Below are positions 32,974-43,100 of a stretch of 64,000 bases of DNA, one piece after another. Source of the stretch: Psychroflexus montanilacus (GTDB taxonomy: Bacteria; Bacteroidota; Bacteroidia; Flavobacteriales; Flavobacteriaceae); assembly GCF_020164535.1 (NCBI RefSeq), contig NZ_JAIQZC010000003.1, positions 388,318 to 452,317 of the forward strand, in the 5' to 3' direction. Below the pieces are notes generated by a model. That model saw nothing but the letters and a program-made list of their open reading frames with translations. It was not told the DNA's origin and searched no databases. Positions within the stretch are counted from its first letter, which is position 1. The number at the start of each line of letters is the position of its first letter. The position numbers and the translations under genes are program-made.

Positions 32974-34437
32974 TTATAGCCCTTTAATGAAATTACCAAG
33001 AGAATCTCCAAAATTCAACTGGGTATCTACTTGATTTCTGTCTAATTTTTTATGAACTGATAATCCCCATAAAATAAATTCCATCCAAAAGAATTTCTCA
33101 GTTGCCTCATAATTCGAAACATGCTTTTCGAGCATTTCCTCAAGCGGCTTTATTTTAGATAAAGCAGATTCATACTCTGCATTGGAATCATCTTCAAAAA
33201 ATTGAATATCATCATTTTCTAGAAACCATTTTAAAATGTCATCGTATGACTGAACTTCATCTTGTTTCTCCAATTTTTTTATTTCTGGGAAATATTTTGG
33301 ATACAGATTAAGCACTGCAGCTTCTATAAGTTGTTGTGCAACAAATTCTGCTCCTTCTTCTTCACCTTCATAAACGAGCTCAACCTTACCAGTTATGGCA
33401 GGTATGATCCCATTAAAATCACTTAACCTTATGCACGTTTTATCATCGCCATTTACCAGAGCTCTTCGCTCAGCGGTACTCATGAGGTTTTCGAATGCGG
33501 TGATGCTTAATCTTGCACTTACTCCACTTTTTGCATCTACATAGTGACTTTTCCTGGCTTCAATTGAAATTTGTTCAAGTAAAGTTCTGGCTAAGTCTGG
33601 AACTACAATATGATCCTGCTTAAATTTTGACAGCTTAGCTTCCTGTTTCGTTATTTGCTTAGCAATTTCAATGTCTTTAGGGTAATGGGTCAAAATTTGA
33701 GAGCCTATTCTATCCTTTAAAGGGGTTACAATACTTCCACGATTGGTATAATCTTCAGGATTGGCAGTGAACACAAATTGTAAATCTAGTGCCAGCCTTA
33801 AATTAAAACCTCTTATCTGTACATCTCCTTCTTGAAGTATATTGAATAAAGCCACCTGAATTCTTGCTTGTAAATCTGGAAGTTCATTGATGACAAAAAT
33901 ACAACGATTGGCTCTGGGAATCATCCCATAATGAATCACCCGCTGATCGGCATAACTCAGTTTGAGATTTGCAGCCTTTATAGGGTCGATATCGCCAATG
34001 AGATCTGCAACGGTCACATCTGGAGTGGCGAGTTTTTCTGCAAATCGCTCACTTCTATGAAGCCAGGTTATTGGGGTATCATCTCCCTTTTCTTCCAAAA
34101 GTTCTTTGGCGTAAAGTGAAATGGGGTGGAACGGATCATCGTTTATTTCTGAGCCTTCTACTACAGGGATGTATTCATCCAGTAAATTGAGAAGCTGACG
34201 CGCAATTCTGGTTTTAGCCTGGCCTCTTAAGCCTAAAAGATTGATGTTGTGTCTAGACAAAATGGCTTGTTCCAACTGTGGAATGACTGTGTGTTCATAA
34301 CCAAAAATACCTTCAAATGAAGATTTGTTGTTTTTTAAGTTGAAAATCAAGTTGTCCCTCAACTCGTCTTTTATAGATCTGGATGTATAGTTATTGCTTT
34401 TTAAATCCCCAAGCGTCTTGAGTGCAGTTAATTGCAT
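32974..34437 (-). CDS. AAA ATPase, magnesium-chelatase ChlI-like
   Basis: A 487-residue AAA+ ATPase related to the ChlI/BchI group and to mycobacterial Rv0958-like proteins. Walker A is GLRGQAKT at residues 69-76, the Walker B region is RCIFVINELPDL (Asn in place of the usual Asp before Glu), and the sensor segment is FVFTANPEDYTNRGSIVTPLKDRIG. The C-terminal ~200 residues include a helical lid and acidic stretch. The start MQLTALKTLG at 34437 is one base after the VWA gene stop; an in-frame start at 34476 would overlap that gene. With the VWA protein it forms a MoxR/ChlI-VWA type chaperone pair. No chlorophyll role is expected. Confidence 0.87.
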   Translation of the reverse strand: MQLTALKTLGDLKSNNYTSRSIKDELRDNLIFNLKNNKSSFEGIFGYEHTVIPQLEQAILSRHNINLLGLRGQAKTRIARQLLNLLDEYIPVVEGSEINDDPFHPISLYAKELLEEKGDDTPITWLHRSERFAEKLATPDVTVADLIGDIDPIKAANLKLSYADQRVIHYGMIPRANRCIFVINELPDLQARIQVALFNILQEGDVQIRGFNLRLALDLQFVFTANPEDYTNRGSIVTPLKDRIGSQILTHYPKDIEIAKQITKQEAKLSKFKQDHIVVPDLARTLLEQISIEARKSHYVDAKSGVSARLSITAFENLMSTAERRALVNGDDKTCIRLSDFNGIIPAITGKVELVYEGEEEGAEFVAQQLIEAAVLNLYPKYFPEIKKLEKQDEVQSYDDILKWFLENDDIQFFEDDSNAEYESALSKIKPLEEMLEKHVSNYEATEKFFWMEFILWGLSVHKKLDRNQVDTQLNFGDSLGNFIKGL

Positions 34438-34438
34438 G

Positions 34439-35548
34439 TTATAATTTTTTTCGTTTGTTATTTTCGTAATCTTCAAAAATCATTTCACCAAGACCTTTCA
34501 ATCCTGAAAAGTAGGCTCTTCCCTGATTAGATTTAGTAAACTCCCTCACAAATTTTTGTAAGTAAGGATCGGAGGCTATCATAAACGTGGTAATCGGGAT
34601 TTTTAACTTTCGAGCCTGGGCTGCCATGTTGTAACATTTCTTCGTGATCATCTCGTCTAAACCAGCACTATTCTTATAGTAACTTCCGTCTGGAAGCTTC
34701 AAGCAACTTGGTTTACCATCTGTTATCATAAAGATTTGCTTATTGGCATTTCTTTTCCTACTCAAAATCTTCATAGCCAGTTGCAGTCCCGCAACTGTGT
34801 TGGTGTGATAGGGCCCTACTTGCAGGTAGGGTAAATCTCCAATTTTAACTGGCCAGGAATCATTTCCAAAAACAATAATATCCAAAGTATCTTTAGCATA
34901 TTTGGTAGTAATCATTTCTGCCAGAGCCATAGCCACTTTTTTGGCTGGAGTAATTCTATCTTCGCCATATAAAATCATACTATGGCTGATGTCAATCATC
35001 AATACAGTGCTCATCTGCGTTTGATGGTGAGTATCGTTGACCACCAAATCTTTTTCCGACATTTGGAATTCATCAATACCATGGTTGATTTGAGCATTTT
35101 TAAAACTCTCGGTCATCGACACCTGGTCAAATCCATCCCCAAACTGAAAATCTCTCAAATCTCCGGTTTTATCCTCACCGATACCGGTGTGTTTAGTCTT
35201 ATGTTTTCCGGAGCCACTTCTTCTCAGTTTGCCAAAGATTTGTTCTAAAGCATGTTTTCGAATGGCCTGCTCCGTTTTATTGGTGATTTTTACACCAGAA
35301 TTTCCATCTGGTTTGATTTCCTCCCGGATGTATCCTTTCTTTTTTAAATCTTCAATAAAGTCATCGATCGTGTAATCTTCATTCGTAATTTCATAGGCTT
35401 TATCCAATTCTCTTAACCAATCAATAGCTTCATCAAAATCTCCTGAGGTATGTGTGATTAATTCCATAAAGATGTCCAGAAGCTTATCAAATAAGCTAGT
35501 GTTCTCTTCATAGGTTTTAAAAACAATTCCTTTTCTATAATTTGCCAT
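34439..35548 (-). CDS. VWA-domain protein, partner of the AAA ATPase
   Basis: A 369-residue protein. The N-terminal ~175 residues are helical and charged. A von Willebrand A domain occupies about 180-360, with the MIDAS motif DISHSM (Asp186, Ser188, Ser190), the Thr loop after YLQVGPYHTNTVAG and the Asp in IFMITDGKPS. No signal peptide or membrane helix is seen, so it is cytosolic, unlike BatA-type VWA proteins. It is the first gene of the VWA-AAA-small protein block, a pairing known from Rv0959/Rv0958-like loci. A role in ATP-dependent remodelling or metal insertion of an unknown client is inferred. Confidence 0.87.
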   Translation of the reverse strand: MANYRKGIVFKTYEENTSLFDKLLDIFMELITHTSGDFDEAIDWLRELDKAYEITNEDYTIDDFIEDLKKKGYIREEIKPDGNSGVKITNKTEQAIRKHALEQIFGKLRRSGSGKHKTKHTGIGEDKTGDLRDFQFGDGFDQVSMTESFKNAQINHGIDEFQMSEKDLVVNDTHHQTQMSTVLMIDISHSMILYGEDRITPAKKVAMALAEMITTKYAKDTLDIIVFGNDSWPVKIGDLPYLQVGPYHTNTVAGLQLAMKILSRKRNANKQIFMITDGKPSCLKLPDGSYYKNSAGLDEMITKKCYNMAAQARKLKIPITTFMIASDPYLQKFVREFTKSNQGRAYFSGLKGLGEMIFEDYENNKRKKL

Positions 35549-35626
35549 ACCTTAAAAGTAGTAGAAATAAGAGGAGGCTAGGAATAAGTTTGTGTTAAAC
35601 TGTTTTTAAAATAAAATAACCAACAG

Positions 35627-36973
35627 CTATGAAGGTGATAGATATTTTCTTCTAAACTTGATGACAAGGGCCAGACTTCTGATAAGCATCCACACAAAAA
35701 AAGCAATCCAAATGGCATATAATTTTAAGCCTAAATAGTCAAACAGGATCAGAGTCGGCCAGAAGCCTAAGAAAGTAGCTACCAATAATACATTTCTTAA
35801 GTATTTAGCTTCTCCAAGGCCTTTGAAAATTCCATCAAACATAAAGGCAATGGCATTAACTGGCTGCATGATCAACACAAGCCAGAATACGGATGAAAAC
35901 AAAAGCAGTACCTGTTCGTCTTTATTGAAAATTAATCCAATCTCATCGTAAAATATAGCACAGATTCCTGCCAAACCAAGGGCAATGATAACAGCATATT
36001 TACTTATGTCCTTGCTCAAATTCCAAAGCTTGGTATACGCCTTTGCGCCAAGTAATTTTCCACCGATTGCATTCCCTGCATTGGCGTAGCCATCTATAAA
36101 AAAAGAGAAAAAGAGCCAAATGTTCATCAGGATACTTTGAGCAGCGATGTAGTTTTTTCCATAATCTGTTGCGTAAGAGTTTGCCAGATAAATGGCTATG
36201 TTCAAAGCTAAAGTTCGTAGGAACAGATTGGCTGCCATAGAAATCAGCGGCTTTAAATTCGGATTTATATTAAAGCTCAATTTGAGGTGAAACGGAGTTT
36301 TATTAATAAAGAAGTAAAAGGCCATGCCCAGCATCACCCCCTGGGCAATTACACTAGCTATGGCAGCACCTTCCAGATGCATCGCAGGAATAAATCCATC
36401 TATTCCATATACCAAAAGAAAGTCAAGTCCAATATTAACTGCTCCTCCCGCCAGACTGCATTTCATCGCCCATAATGTATTCTGAAGCCCTCTAAAGACG
36501 CCAAAAATTGCAAACGTCACTAGGGTAAAGGGATAACCTAAAGCTCTTATTCTGTAGTAATTCTTGGTATATTCTAGTATTTGTCCTTCGGCATTGTAGG
36601 CGCTGAAGATAAGTTCAGCAAAAAAAGCAGTCACAAAGTATATGATTAAGCTCAATATAAAATTGAGTAATAGCGTTTGTGGGACCAGTGTTTTTACAGC
36701 ATTAAGCCTGCCAGATCCTAAGTGCTGTGAAACTAAAGCTGATATCGCAGTTTTGGTTTGTGCAAGTATCCATATGATTGCGGATAAAAAAGAGCCTACT
36801 ATTCCTGCAGCTGCTAGTGCCTCTACTGCATTCACTTCTACATTACCAATAATAGCTATATCGCTTAGAGATATAAGAGGCTCTGCTATACCAGCTACAA
36901 TTGCTGGAATAGCAATGGTATTGATTTCTTTAAAAGAAACTTTAGGTGTTTTTATCTCCGTCTTAGAGGACAT
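35627..36973 (-). CDS. MATE-family efflux transporter
   Basis: A 448-residue inner-membrane protein with 12 predicted helices in two halves, the standard MATE layout of the NorM/DinF group. The first half has EINTIAIPAIVAGIAEPLISLSDIAIIG, and the matching second half has SMAANLFLRTLALNIAIYLANSYA. Conserved PxxxG-type helix 1 and the Gln/Asn-rich loops are present. It exports a cationic or organic substrate in exchange for H+ or Na+; the substrate is unknown. Its start overlaps the end of murF by 11 bases, so it is translated from the same message. Confidence 0.92.
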   Translation of the reverse strand: MSSKTEIKTPKVSFKEINTIAIPAIVAGIAEPLISLSDIAIIGNVEVNAVEALAAAGIVGSFLSAIIWILAQTKTAISALVSQHLGSGRLNAVKTLVPQTLLLNFILSLIIYFVTAFFAELIFSAYNAEGQILEYTKNYYRIRALGYPFTLVTFAIFGVFRGLQNTLWAMKCSLAGGAVNIGLDFLLVYGIDGFIPAMHLEGAAIASVIAQGVMLGMAFYFFINKTPFHLKLSFNINPNLKPLISMAANLFLRTLALNIAIYLANSYATDYGKNYIAAQSILMNIWLFFSFFIDGYANAGNAIGGKLLGAKAYTKLWNLSKDISKYAVIIALGLAGICAIFYDEIGLIFNKDEQVLLLFSSVFWLVLIMQPVNAIAFMFDGIFKGLGEAKYLRNVLLVATFLGFWPTLILFDYLGLKLYAIWIAFFVWMLIRSLALVIKFRRKYLSPS

Positions 36974-38246
36974 CCAAAATGCTTTCCAGTTTCATGCCTC
37001 TAGATCCTTTTATAAGTAAGTTGGAAGTGATTTGGGTTCTGTTTTTTGTGATAAAATCCTTCAATTCTTCAGTTGTTTTAAAACTATGAAGGCCCTCAAA
37101 GTCTGAAGATGCTTTATGAAAATGCTCACCGCATACAAGTATGCTTTCAAAATTTAATTCCTTGCACATCTCAAGAATAAATTGGTGTTCTTTAAAAGAG
37201 TCTGCACCAACTTCAAACATATCACCTATAATCACAGTTTTTTCCTCAGTAGTCATTTGCTTAAAACTTCTCAAGGCAGCCGCCATGCTTGTTGGGTTTG
37301 CATTATAGGCATCGAGTAAGATTTTTTTTCCTTTCTTCTCGATGATTTGAGATCTCATCTCTTCAGGCTCAAATTTTTCTATGGCATCTTTTATATCTTC
37401 TTTATCAACTCCAAAATACCTTCCAACACCAATAGCTGCTGAAATATTTTTGAAATTGTAACTTCCTATAAGACGGCTATGTATGTTGATATTAGCATAT
37501 TCAACTGTAACATAGGGCTGAGCTGTCTTGAAGACGACCTGACAGTCTGATAATGATTTTTCTCCTATGCTGTAATTTTTATGCTGTATGGCTTTTTCAA
37601 CCTGAAGTGTATCATCACGATTGAAGAAAATCAGCCCATCATTATTGATAAGGTAATCGTATAACTCCGACTTCCCTTTGATGACACCTTCAATGCCTCC
37701 AAAGCCTTCAAGGTGTGCTTTTCCAAAATTGGTTATCAGCCCATAATTGGGTTCTGCAATTTGGCAGAGTGCTTCAATTTCTTTTTGATGATTGGCACCC
37801 ATTTCTACAATACCAATATCCAGCTCTGCTGTAAAGGATAATAAGGTAAGGGGTACACCTATATGATTATTTAAGTTTCCAACAGTGGCTTTTACTTTAA
37901 ATTCTTTGGCAAGAACTTCATGTATTAATTTTTTGGTAGTTGTTTTCCCATTACTTCCTGTTATGGCAATGATTGGGATTTCAATCTGATTGCGGTGGAA
38001 ATTCGCTAAATCCTGTAAGGTTTGTAACACATCCTGAACAATCAGTTTTGATTCTCCTTCTTGATCCTGATCATCGATTACAGCCAGAAGTGCACCTTTT
38101 TCAATAGCCTGGTCTGCATAGGCATTACCATCAAAATTATCACCTTTTAAAGCAAAAAACAGGGCATTAGGTTTCAGGTTTCTAGTGTCTGTGCATATGC
38201 CACTGCTTTCTAAAAATTTTGAATATAAAAGAGGTAGATCTGTCAT
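36963..38246 (-). CDS. murF: UDP-MurNAc-tripeptide--D-Ala-D-Ala ligase
   Basis: A 427-residue cytosolic Mur ligase that completes the peptidoglycan pentapeptide. The N-terminal domain has the TDTRNLKPNALFFALKGDNFDG signature typical of MurF/MurE. The ATP P-loop AITGSNGKTTTKK is at residues 95-107, followed by GNLNNHIGVPLTLL and the EMGANHQKEIEALC motif. The ligase C-terminal domain holds LLDAYNANPTSMAAAL and VIGDMFEVG. Length is typical. It lies just downstream of gldJ, an arrangement I recall from other flavobacteria, and is separated from it by a terminator. Confidence 0.95.
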   Translation of the reverse strand: MTDLPLLYSKFLESSGICTDTRNLKPNALFFALKGDNFDGNAYADQAIEKGALLAVIDDQDQEGESKLIVQDVLQTLQDLANFHRNQIEIPIIAITGSNGKTTTKKLIHEVLAKEFKVKATVGNLNNHIGVPLTLLSFTAELDIGIVEMGANHQKEIEALCQIAEPNYGLITNFGKAHLEGFGGIEGVIKGKSELYDYLINNDGLIFFNRDDTLQVEKAIQHKNYSIGEKSLSDCQVVFKTAQPYVTVEYANINIHSRLIGSYNFKNISAAIGVGRYFGVDKEDIKDAIEKFEPEEMRSQIIEKKGKKILLDAYNANPTSMAAALRSFKQMTTEEKTVIIGDMFEVGADSFKEHQFILEMCKELNFESILVCGEHFHKASSDFEGLHSFKTTEELKDFITKNRTQITSNLLIKGSRGMKLESILDVL

Positions 38247-38260
38247 AGGTCTAAAATTAA

Positions 38261-38290
38261 AAAAGCTCTAATACGAAATTAGAGCTTTTT
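38261..38290 (-). terminator. gldJ terminator
   Basis: AAAAGCTCTAAT (38261-38272) and ATTAGAGCTTTT (38278-38289) form a 12-base stem with a 5-base loop and A/T flanks. On the minus strand it follows the gldJ stop by about 20 bases and precedes the murF start. Confidence 0.88.
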
Positions 38291-38312
38291 TAATCAGTGG
38301 ATACCTTTTATT

Positions 38313-39968
38313 TTAATTTCTTGTTCGTCGTCCTTTATTTGATTTTGAACCAACTTTAGACATAGCATTTCTGAAGCCAATATCATCTGTAGCCATATCT
38401 TGTGGGAAGTAACGTCTTTGAGCTGGATCCAGCCAGTATTCTCTGTCTCTCCAAGATCCACCTTTATAAACTCTTACGTTGTCATCGATAAGTGTAGTTC
38501 TGCTGGAAGAGCCGTCATATCGCCTGTCTATCTGCCCATCTTTTAATGTAACATTATTGTCTGGCGAATTATACATATTCTCTTCTTTGCCATCGCTACC
38601 TCGTTTTTCGTAATATCTTGAAGAAGATTTATCACCATCTCTGTAATTGATATTATCACTTATTGAGAATTGAGTTCTTAAATAGGTTTCTTCTTCACCG
38701 ATAGATACTTGAGCAATTTCACCTGGAGTATTTCTAGCTACGATTTTCCCATTGCTTAACGTATCATACACAACTTCGTCTGCAGTTAACACCTTTACCT
38801 TACCTTCTTCTGTAATGGCATTTTTGGTATAGACGTTACCTCTAAAGTAGTTGAAATCATTGTACTCATTATCCACTCTAGGTCTGTAAACATCGGCCAC
38901 CCATTCCGATACATTTCCGGCCATGTCATATAAGCCATAATCATTGGGATCATAAGATTTTACTTCGGAAGTGATATCTGCACCATCATCACTCCAGCCT
39001 GCAATTCCTCCATAATCTCCTTGTCCCTGCTTAAAGTTAGCACGTTGATCACCAATGGTTTTTCTGTCTCCAGATCTGGTGTATTGTCCATCCCACGGGT
39101 ATTTTTTTCTACCTCTATAGGAGTTATAATCTCTTAAAGAGCTTTGGCCAAGAGCAGCATATTCCCACTCAGCTTCTGTTGGAAGTCTGTAAGCTGGCAA
39201 TAACTCTCCATCTTTTCTTTGGACGTATAAATTCTTGGGTTCTTCATCAGGATTGTTATTTTTAGCTTTTCTATCACTTTCTCGTCCACCTTTTGTTTTC
39301 TCTTCATCACCGCCATAAACTTGGTCAGGTGAATTTAAATAGGTTTCAGTACTAAAAACACTTTCAGCAGTTGAGTTTTTATAAGCATCTCTAGAAGTAT
39401 AGCCTTTATCTGAAAGCCTTTTTTCATTTACACGGTCTGTTCTCCACTGACTGAATTCAGTTGCCTGTATCCAATTAACGCCAACTACAGGGTAATTGTG
39501 AAAAGCAGGGTGTCTTAAATAATTATTTACCATGTTTTCGTTAAATCCTAATGGATTTCTCCATACCAAAGTGTCAGGTAAGGCACCTGTGTAAATATTT
39601 TTGTAACGTTCTTCCGAAGGAGGGAATACTTGTTTCAGCCAATCTAAGTACTCTAGATACATCACATTAGTAACTTCCGTTTCATCAATATAGAAGGACT
39701 GAACATGTTGCTGTGTGGGTGTGTTATTCCAGTCGTGCATCACATCATCTTGAACTCTACCCATCGTAAATGTTCCACCTTCCACAAAAAGAAGTCCTGG
39801 TCCAGGCTCCTGTTCTTCGTAGTCTGTTTTGTAGCTTACACCTCCATCTCTACCGCTTAAGTCCCAACCGGTAGCTCTAGAATTACTTTTGTAATCTCTA
39901 GAATTATTACAGCCTGTCACAAGGATTGCCAAGGTAACAAGCATGCATGATTTAACGAAGTTTTTCAT
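38313..39968 (-). CDS. gldJ: Gliding motility lipoprotein GldJ
   Basis: A 551-residue outer-membrane-directed lipoprotein needed for gliding and type IX secretion in Flavobacterium. The signal peptide ends in a lipobox with Cys20 (LVTGC). The mature part is a formylglycine-generating-enzyme-like (sulfatase-modifying, SUMF1) domain: FVEGGTFTMGRVQDD, FYIDETEVTNVMYLEYLDW, YPVVGVNWIQATEFSQWR, YRLPTEAEWEYAALG, YDMAGNVSEWVADVYRP and VYKGGSWRDREYWLDPAQR. A long charged insert lies in the middle (residues ~195-245). The ATG at 39968 is favoured over 39974. It is divergent from porU, forming a gliding/T9SS locus. Confidence 0.95.
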   Translation of the reverse strand: MKNFVKSCMLVTLAILVTGCNNSRDYKSNSRATGWDLSGRDGGVSYKTDYEEQEPGPGLLFVEGGTFTMGRVQDDVMHDWNNTPTQQHVQSFYIDETEVTNVMYLEYLDWLKQVFPPSEERYKNIYTGALPDTLVWRNPLGFNENMVNNYLRHPAFHNYPVVGVNWIQATEFSQWRTDRVNEKRLSDKGYTSRDAYKNSTAESVFSTETYLNSPDQVYGGDEEKTKGGRESDRKAKNNNPDEEPKNLYVQRKDGELLPAYRLPTEAEWEYAALGQSSLRDYNSYRGRKKYPWDGQYTRSGDRKTIGDQRANFKQGQGDYGGIAGWSDDGADITSEVKSYDPNDYGLYDMAGNVSEWVADVYRPRVDNEYNDFNYFRGNVYTKNAITEEGKVKVLTADEVVYDTLSNGKIVARNTPGEIAQVSIGEEETYLRTQFSISDNINYRDGDKSSSRYYEKRGSDGKEENMYNSPDNNVTLKDGQIDRRYDGSSSRTTLIDDNVRVYKGGSWRDREYWLDPAQRRYFPQDMATDDIGFRNAMSKVGSKSNKGRRTRN

Positions 39969-40142
39969 AATCATAATTTCGATTTTAATCCAAATTTTGT
40001 TCGCAATATAATGATTAACGCTGTATTAACAAGTATATTTTCTACTAGTGAAATTAATTTTTTGAAACTCGTTTCAATTTCATTATTTATATACTATCAT
40101 TGTACGCTTTGCGTTATATCTTATACTTTACAAGATTTCAAC

Positions 40143-43100
40143 ATGAAAATTTTACTGTTTTTTATATCTTTATTTACTTACGTAATTACTTACGCTCAGG
40201 TTGGTAAAGTTAATATAAATTGGGGTAATGACAACAAAGTTGCTGAAAAATCTCAATTTAATGTTAATTTGAATGAGTTAAATCCAGCACACTTTGAATA
40301 TGATGAAAATTCTGGCAGTCTTGCTTACTCTCATTTATTTGATAATGTCGCCAACAATCTCACACTTCAAAACATTCAGTCTGTGAGGGTAACGTCTGAT
40401 GTTAGAGATAAAATTAATGCTATTCCTAAAACTTTAGACTACTCATTTTCAGAAGAGTATTACCAGGATGAAAGGAAGTTGATCCTAAAAATGAATCCAT
40501 TCTTTTACAAAAATAACGTTTTACATCGAGTAGTTTCTTTTGAAGTTGTAAATTCAAATGCACCCATAGAAACTTCTGCTGGACAAAATACCAGTACTGG
40601 AAAAAGTAGTACCGAATTGACTAATTCTATATTCAATTCTGGTAGCTTATCAAAATTTTACGTTGAAGAAACTGGTGTACATCGGATGGATTTTTCATTT
40701 TTAAGAAGTCTTGGGTTTAATGAGACAAGCATTCCTTCTGGTAATTTGAAAATATACGGCCATGGAGGTGGAATGCTTCCTCTTCGCAATCAGGATAATT
40801 TGTATTTTGATCCTCCAGAGCTTGCTATTCAGGTTTTTGATGGAGGTGATGGTGTATTTAATCAGGGTGATTACATTCTATTTTACGCTACAAATACTGA
40901 AGGGTGGAGTGAAGAGAATGAAACCAATTTAAATCTATATGCAGACCGCTCCTATTATTATATGTCTGTGGATTCAGGAGGAGGTAAACGTATGTCTGCC
41001 CTCAACCAGCCTGCAGGTGCTGCAACTACAAGCATAACTGAGTTTGATGATTATAAATTCTATGAAGTTGATGAAACGAGCTTGTCGCTAGTAGGAAGAC
41101 GCTGGTTTGGTGACCGTTTTGATATTGAAACTGAAAGAAATTATGAGTTCAATTTTCCAAATTTAGTACAAAGTGAGCCTTTGCAAGTTGATGTAAGACT
41201 AGGGGCGATTTCTCCTGTACGCTCCTCTTTTGCTATATTCGTTAATGGTCAGGCTCTAGGTCAGCCTGTTAACATTCAGGGAACTGGAGCTAATTCACCT
41301 TCTCGACCGGGGGCGAGAAATACAACAATAAATTCAGATTCTGATGAAGTTAACATTCAACTGACTTACAATAAGAATGGAAACCCTGGGGCAAGAGGTT
41401 TTCTGGATTTTATATCTATAGAAGCAAGGCGAGAATTAATTGCAAATGACGAGCAATTTAAATTCAAAAACAATGATGCTGCCACACAGGCTGGAGTTGG
41501 TGAGTATCTCATTCAAAATGCATCTGAAATTTTACAGGTGTGGGAAATTACGGATCCTATTCATCCAACATTTACGACAAATCAGGATCAAGCTTCCGTC
41601 TTTTCCTTCAAAAGTGCCTTGGGTTCTGAACGGGAGTTTCAGGCTGTTACTTCTTCCTTTTTACAGCCGAGAATTGAACCTGGTAACGTCCAGGTCTCTA
41701 GACAAAATATCAAAGGAAGTGTTTTGACAAATGCACAAGGTCAGTTTCAGGATTTAGACTATTTGATTGTTACTCAGTCCGGTTTTTTATCCGCAGCCAA
41801 TCGTTTGGCTCAGTACAGGAGGGATAATGATGGTCTGGTCGTAAAAGTTCTGGCTGTTGAAGATATTTACGAAGAATTCAATTCGGGAAAACAAGATATT
41901 GGTGCGATTAGGAACCTGCTCAAATACATATATGACAACGCTTCTTCACCAGAAAACAGGATTAAGTTTTTAGGTATAGTAGGAGATGCATCAGTAGATT
42001 ACAAAAACAGATTGCAGGGCAACAGCAATATAGTGCCGACGTATCAAAGTTTAGGGAGTTTTTCTACTACGGTATCTTCGTTTATGTCTGATGACTTTTT
42101 TACGATGATGGACCCTGGAGAGGGAAACTTAGCGACTGGAGGTCTTATGGATTTTGCTGTGGGAAGAATTCTGGCTGACAGCCCACAGCGAGCAAATGCG
42201 ATGGTTGATAAAATTATAGATTCAGAACAGCGAGAATCCTATTCCCAGTGGAGAAATAATTTTGTTTTAATTTCTGATGATGCTGAAAATGCCAGTGATT
42301 TTAATAATCAATTACGTTTAGATAATTTAGGAGATAACATTTCTGAAAATAAACCAACAGTCAATGTCAAAAAAATTCATTCTGATGCGTTTCAGCAAAT
42401 AGCAGGAGCAGGGGGAGATCGTTATCCGGATGTAAATAAAGCCATAACCGATGCCATAGAAGTTGGGGCAGTTGTTGTCAATTATTTTGGTCATGGAGGT
42501 GAGGATGGATTGGCTCAGGAACGTATAGTTACTCAAACCAATGTGCAAAATTGGAGAAACCCTGCCAGGTACAATTGTTTTGTAACGGTGACCTGTGAAT
42601 TTACAAAATTTGATAATCCTTTGCGGTTAACAGGTGGGGAGCTTACTTTTTGGAATGAAAACGGTGGTGCCTCTTCTTTGGTCACTACCACTCGTGCCAT
42701 AAGTGTAACTGCGGGGGTAGACTTCAATGAAGCCTTTGCTCCTTTTCTCTTCGATTTTGTAAATAACGAGGAAACCATTGCTCAGTCGGTTGCTAGAGCT
42801 AAACGAAATCTTTCTGGAAATGGTAAGCGCATCGTCTTCTTTATTGGTGATCCTGCAGCCAGACTTCCTCTGCCAAAACCCAGAGTTCAGTTGACGAGTA
42901 TCAATGATCAACCGCTTTCCCAGTTTACAGATACCTTGCAGGCTCTAGGGAGATATACCTTCAAGGGTCAGATAGTAGATGAGAGTAATCAGCGTTTACA
43001 AAATTATAATGGAGACTTATCTGCAGTTATTTTTGATAAACCAATTGAAAGACAAACACTTGGTAATGATGGAACCCGAGTCAATGGACAATTGGCTATC

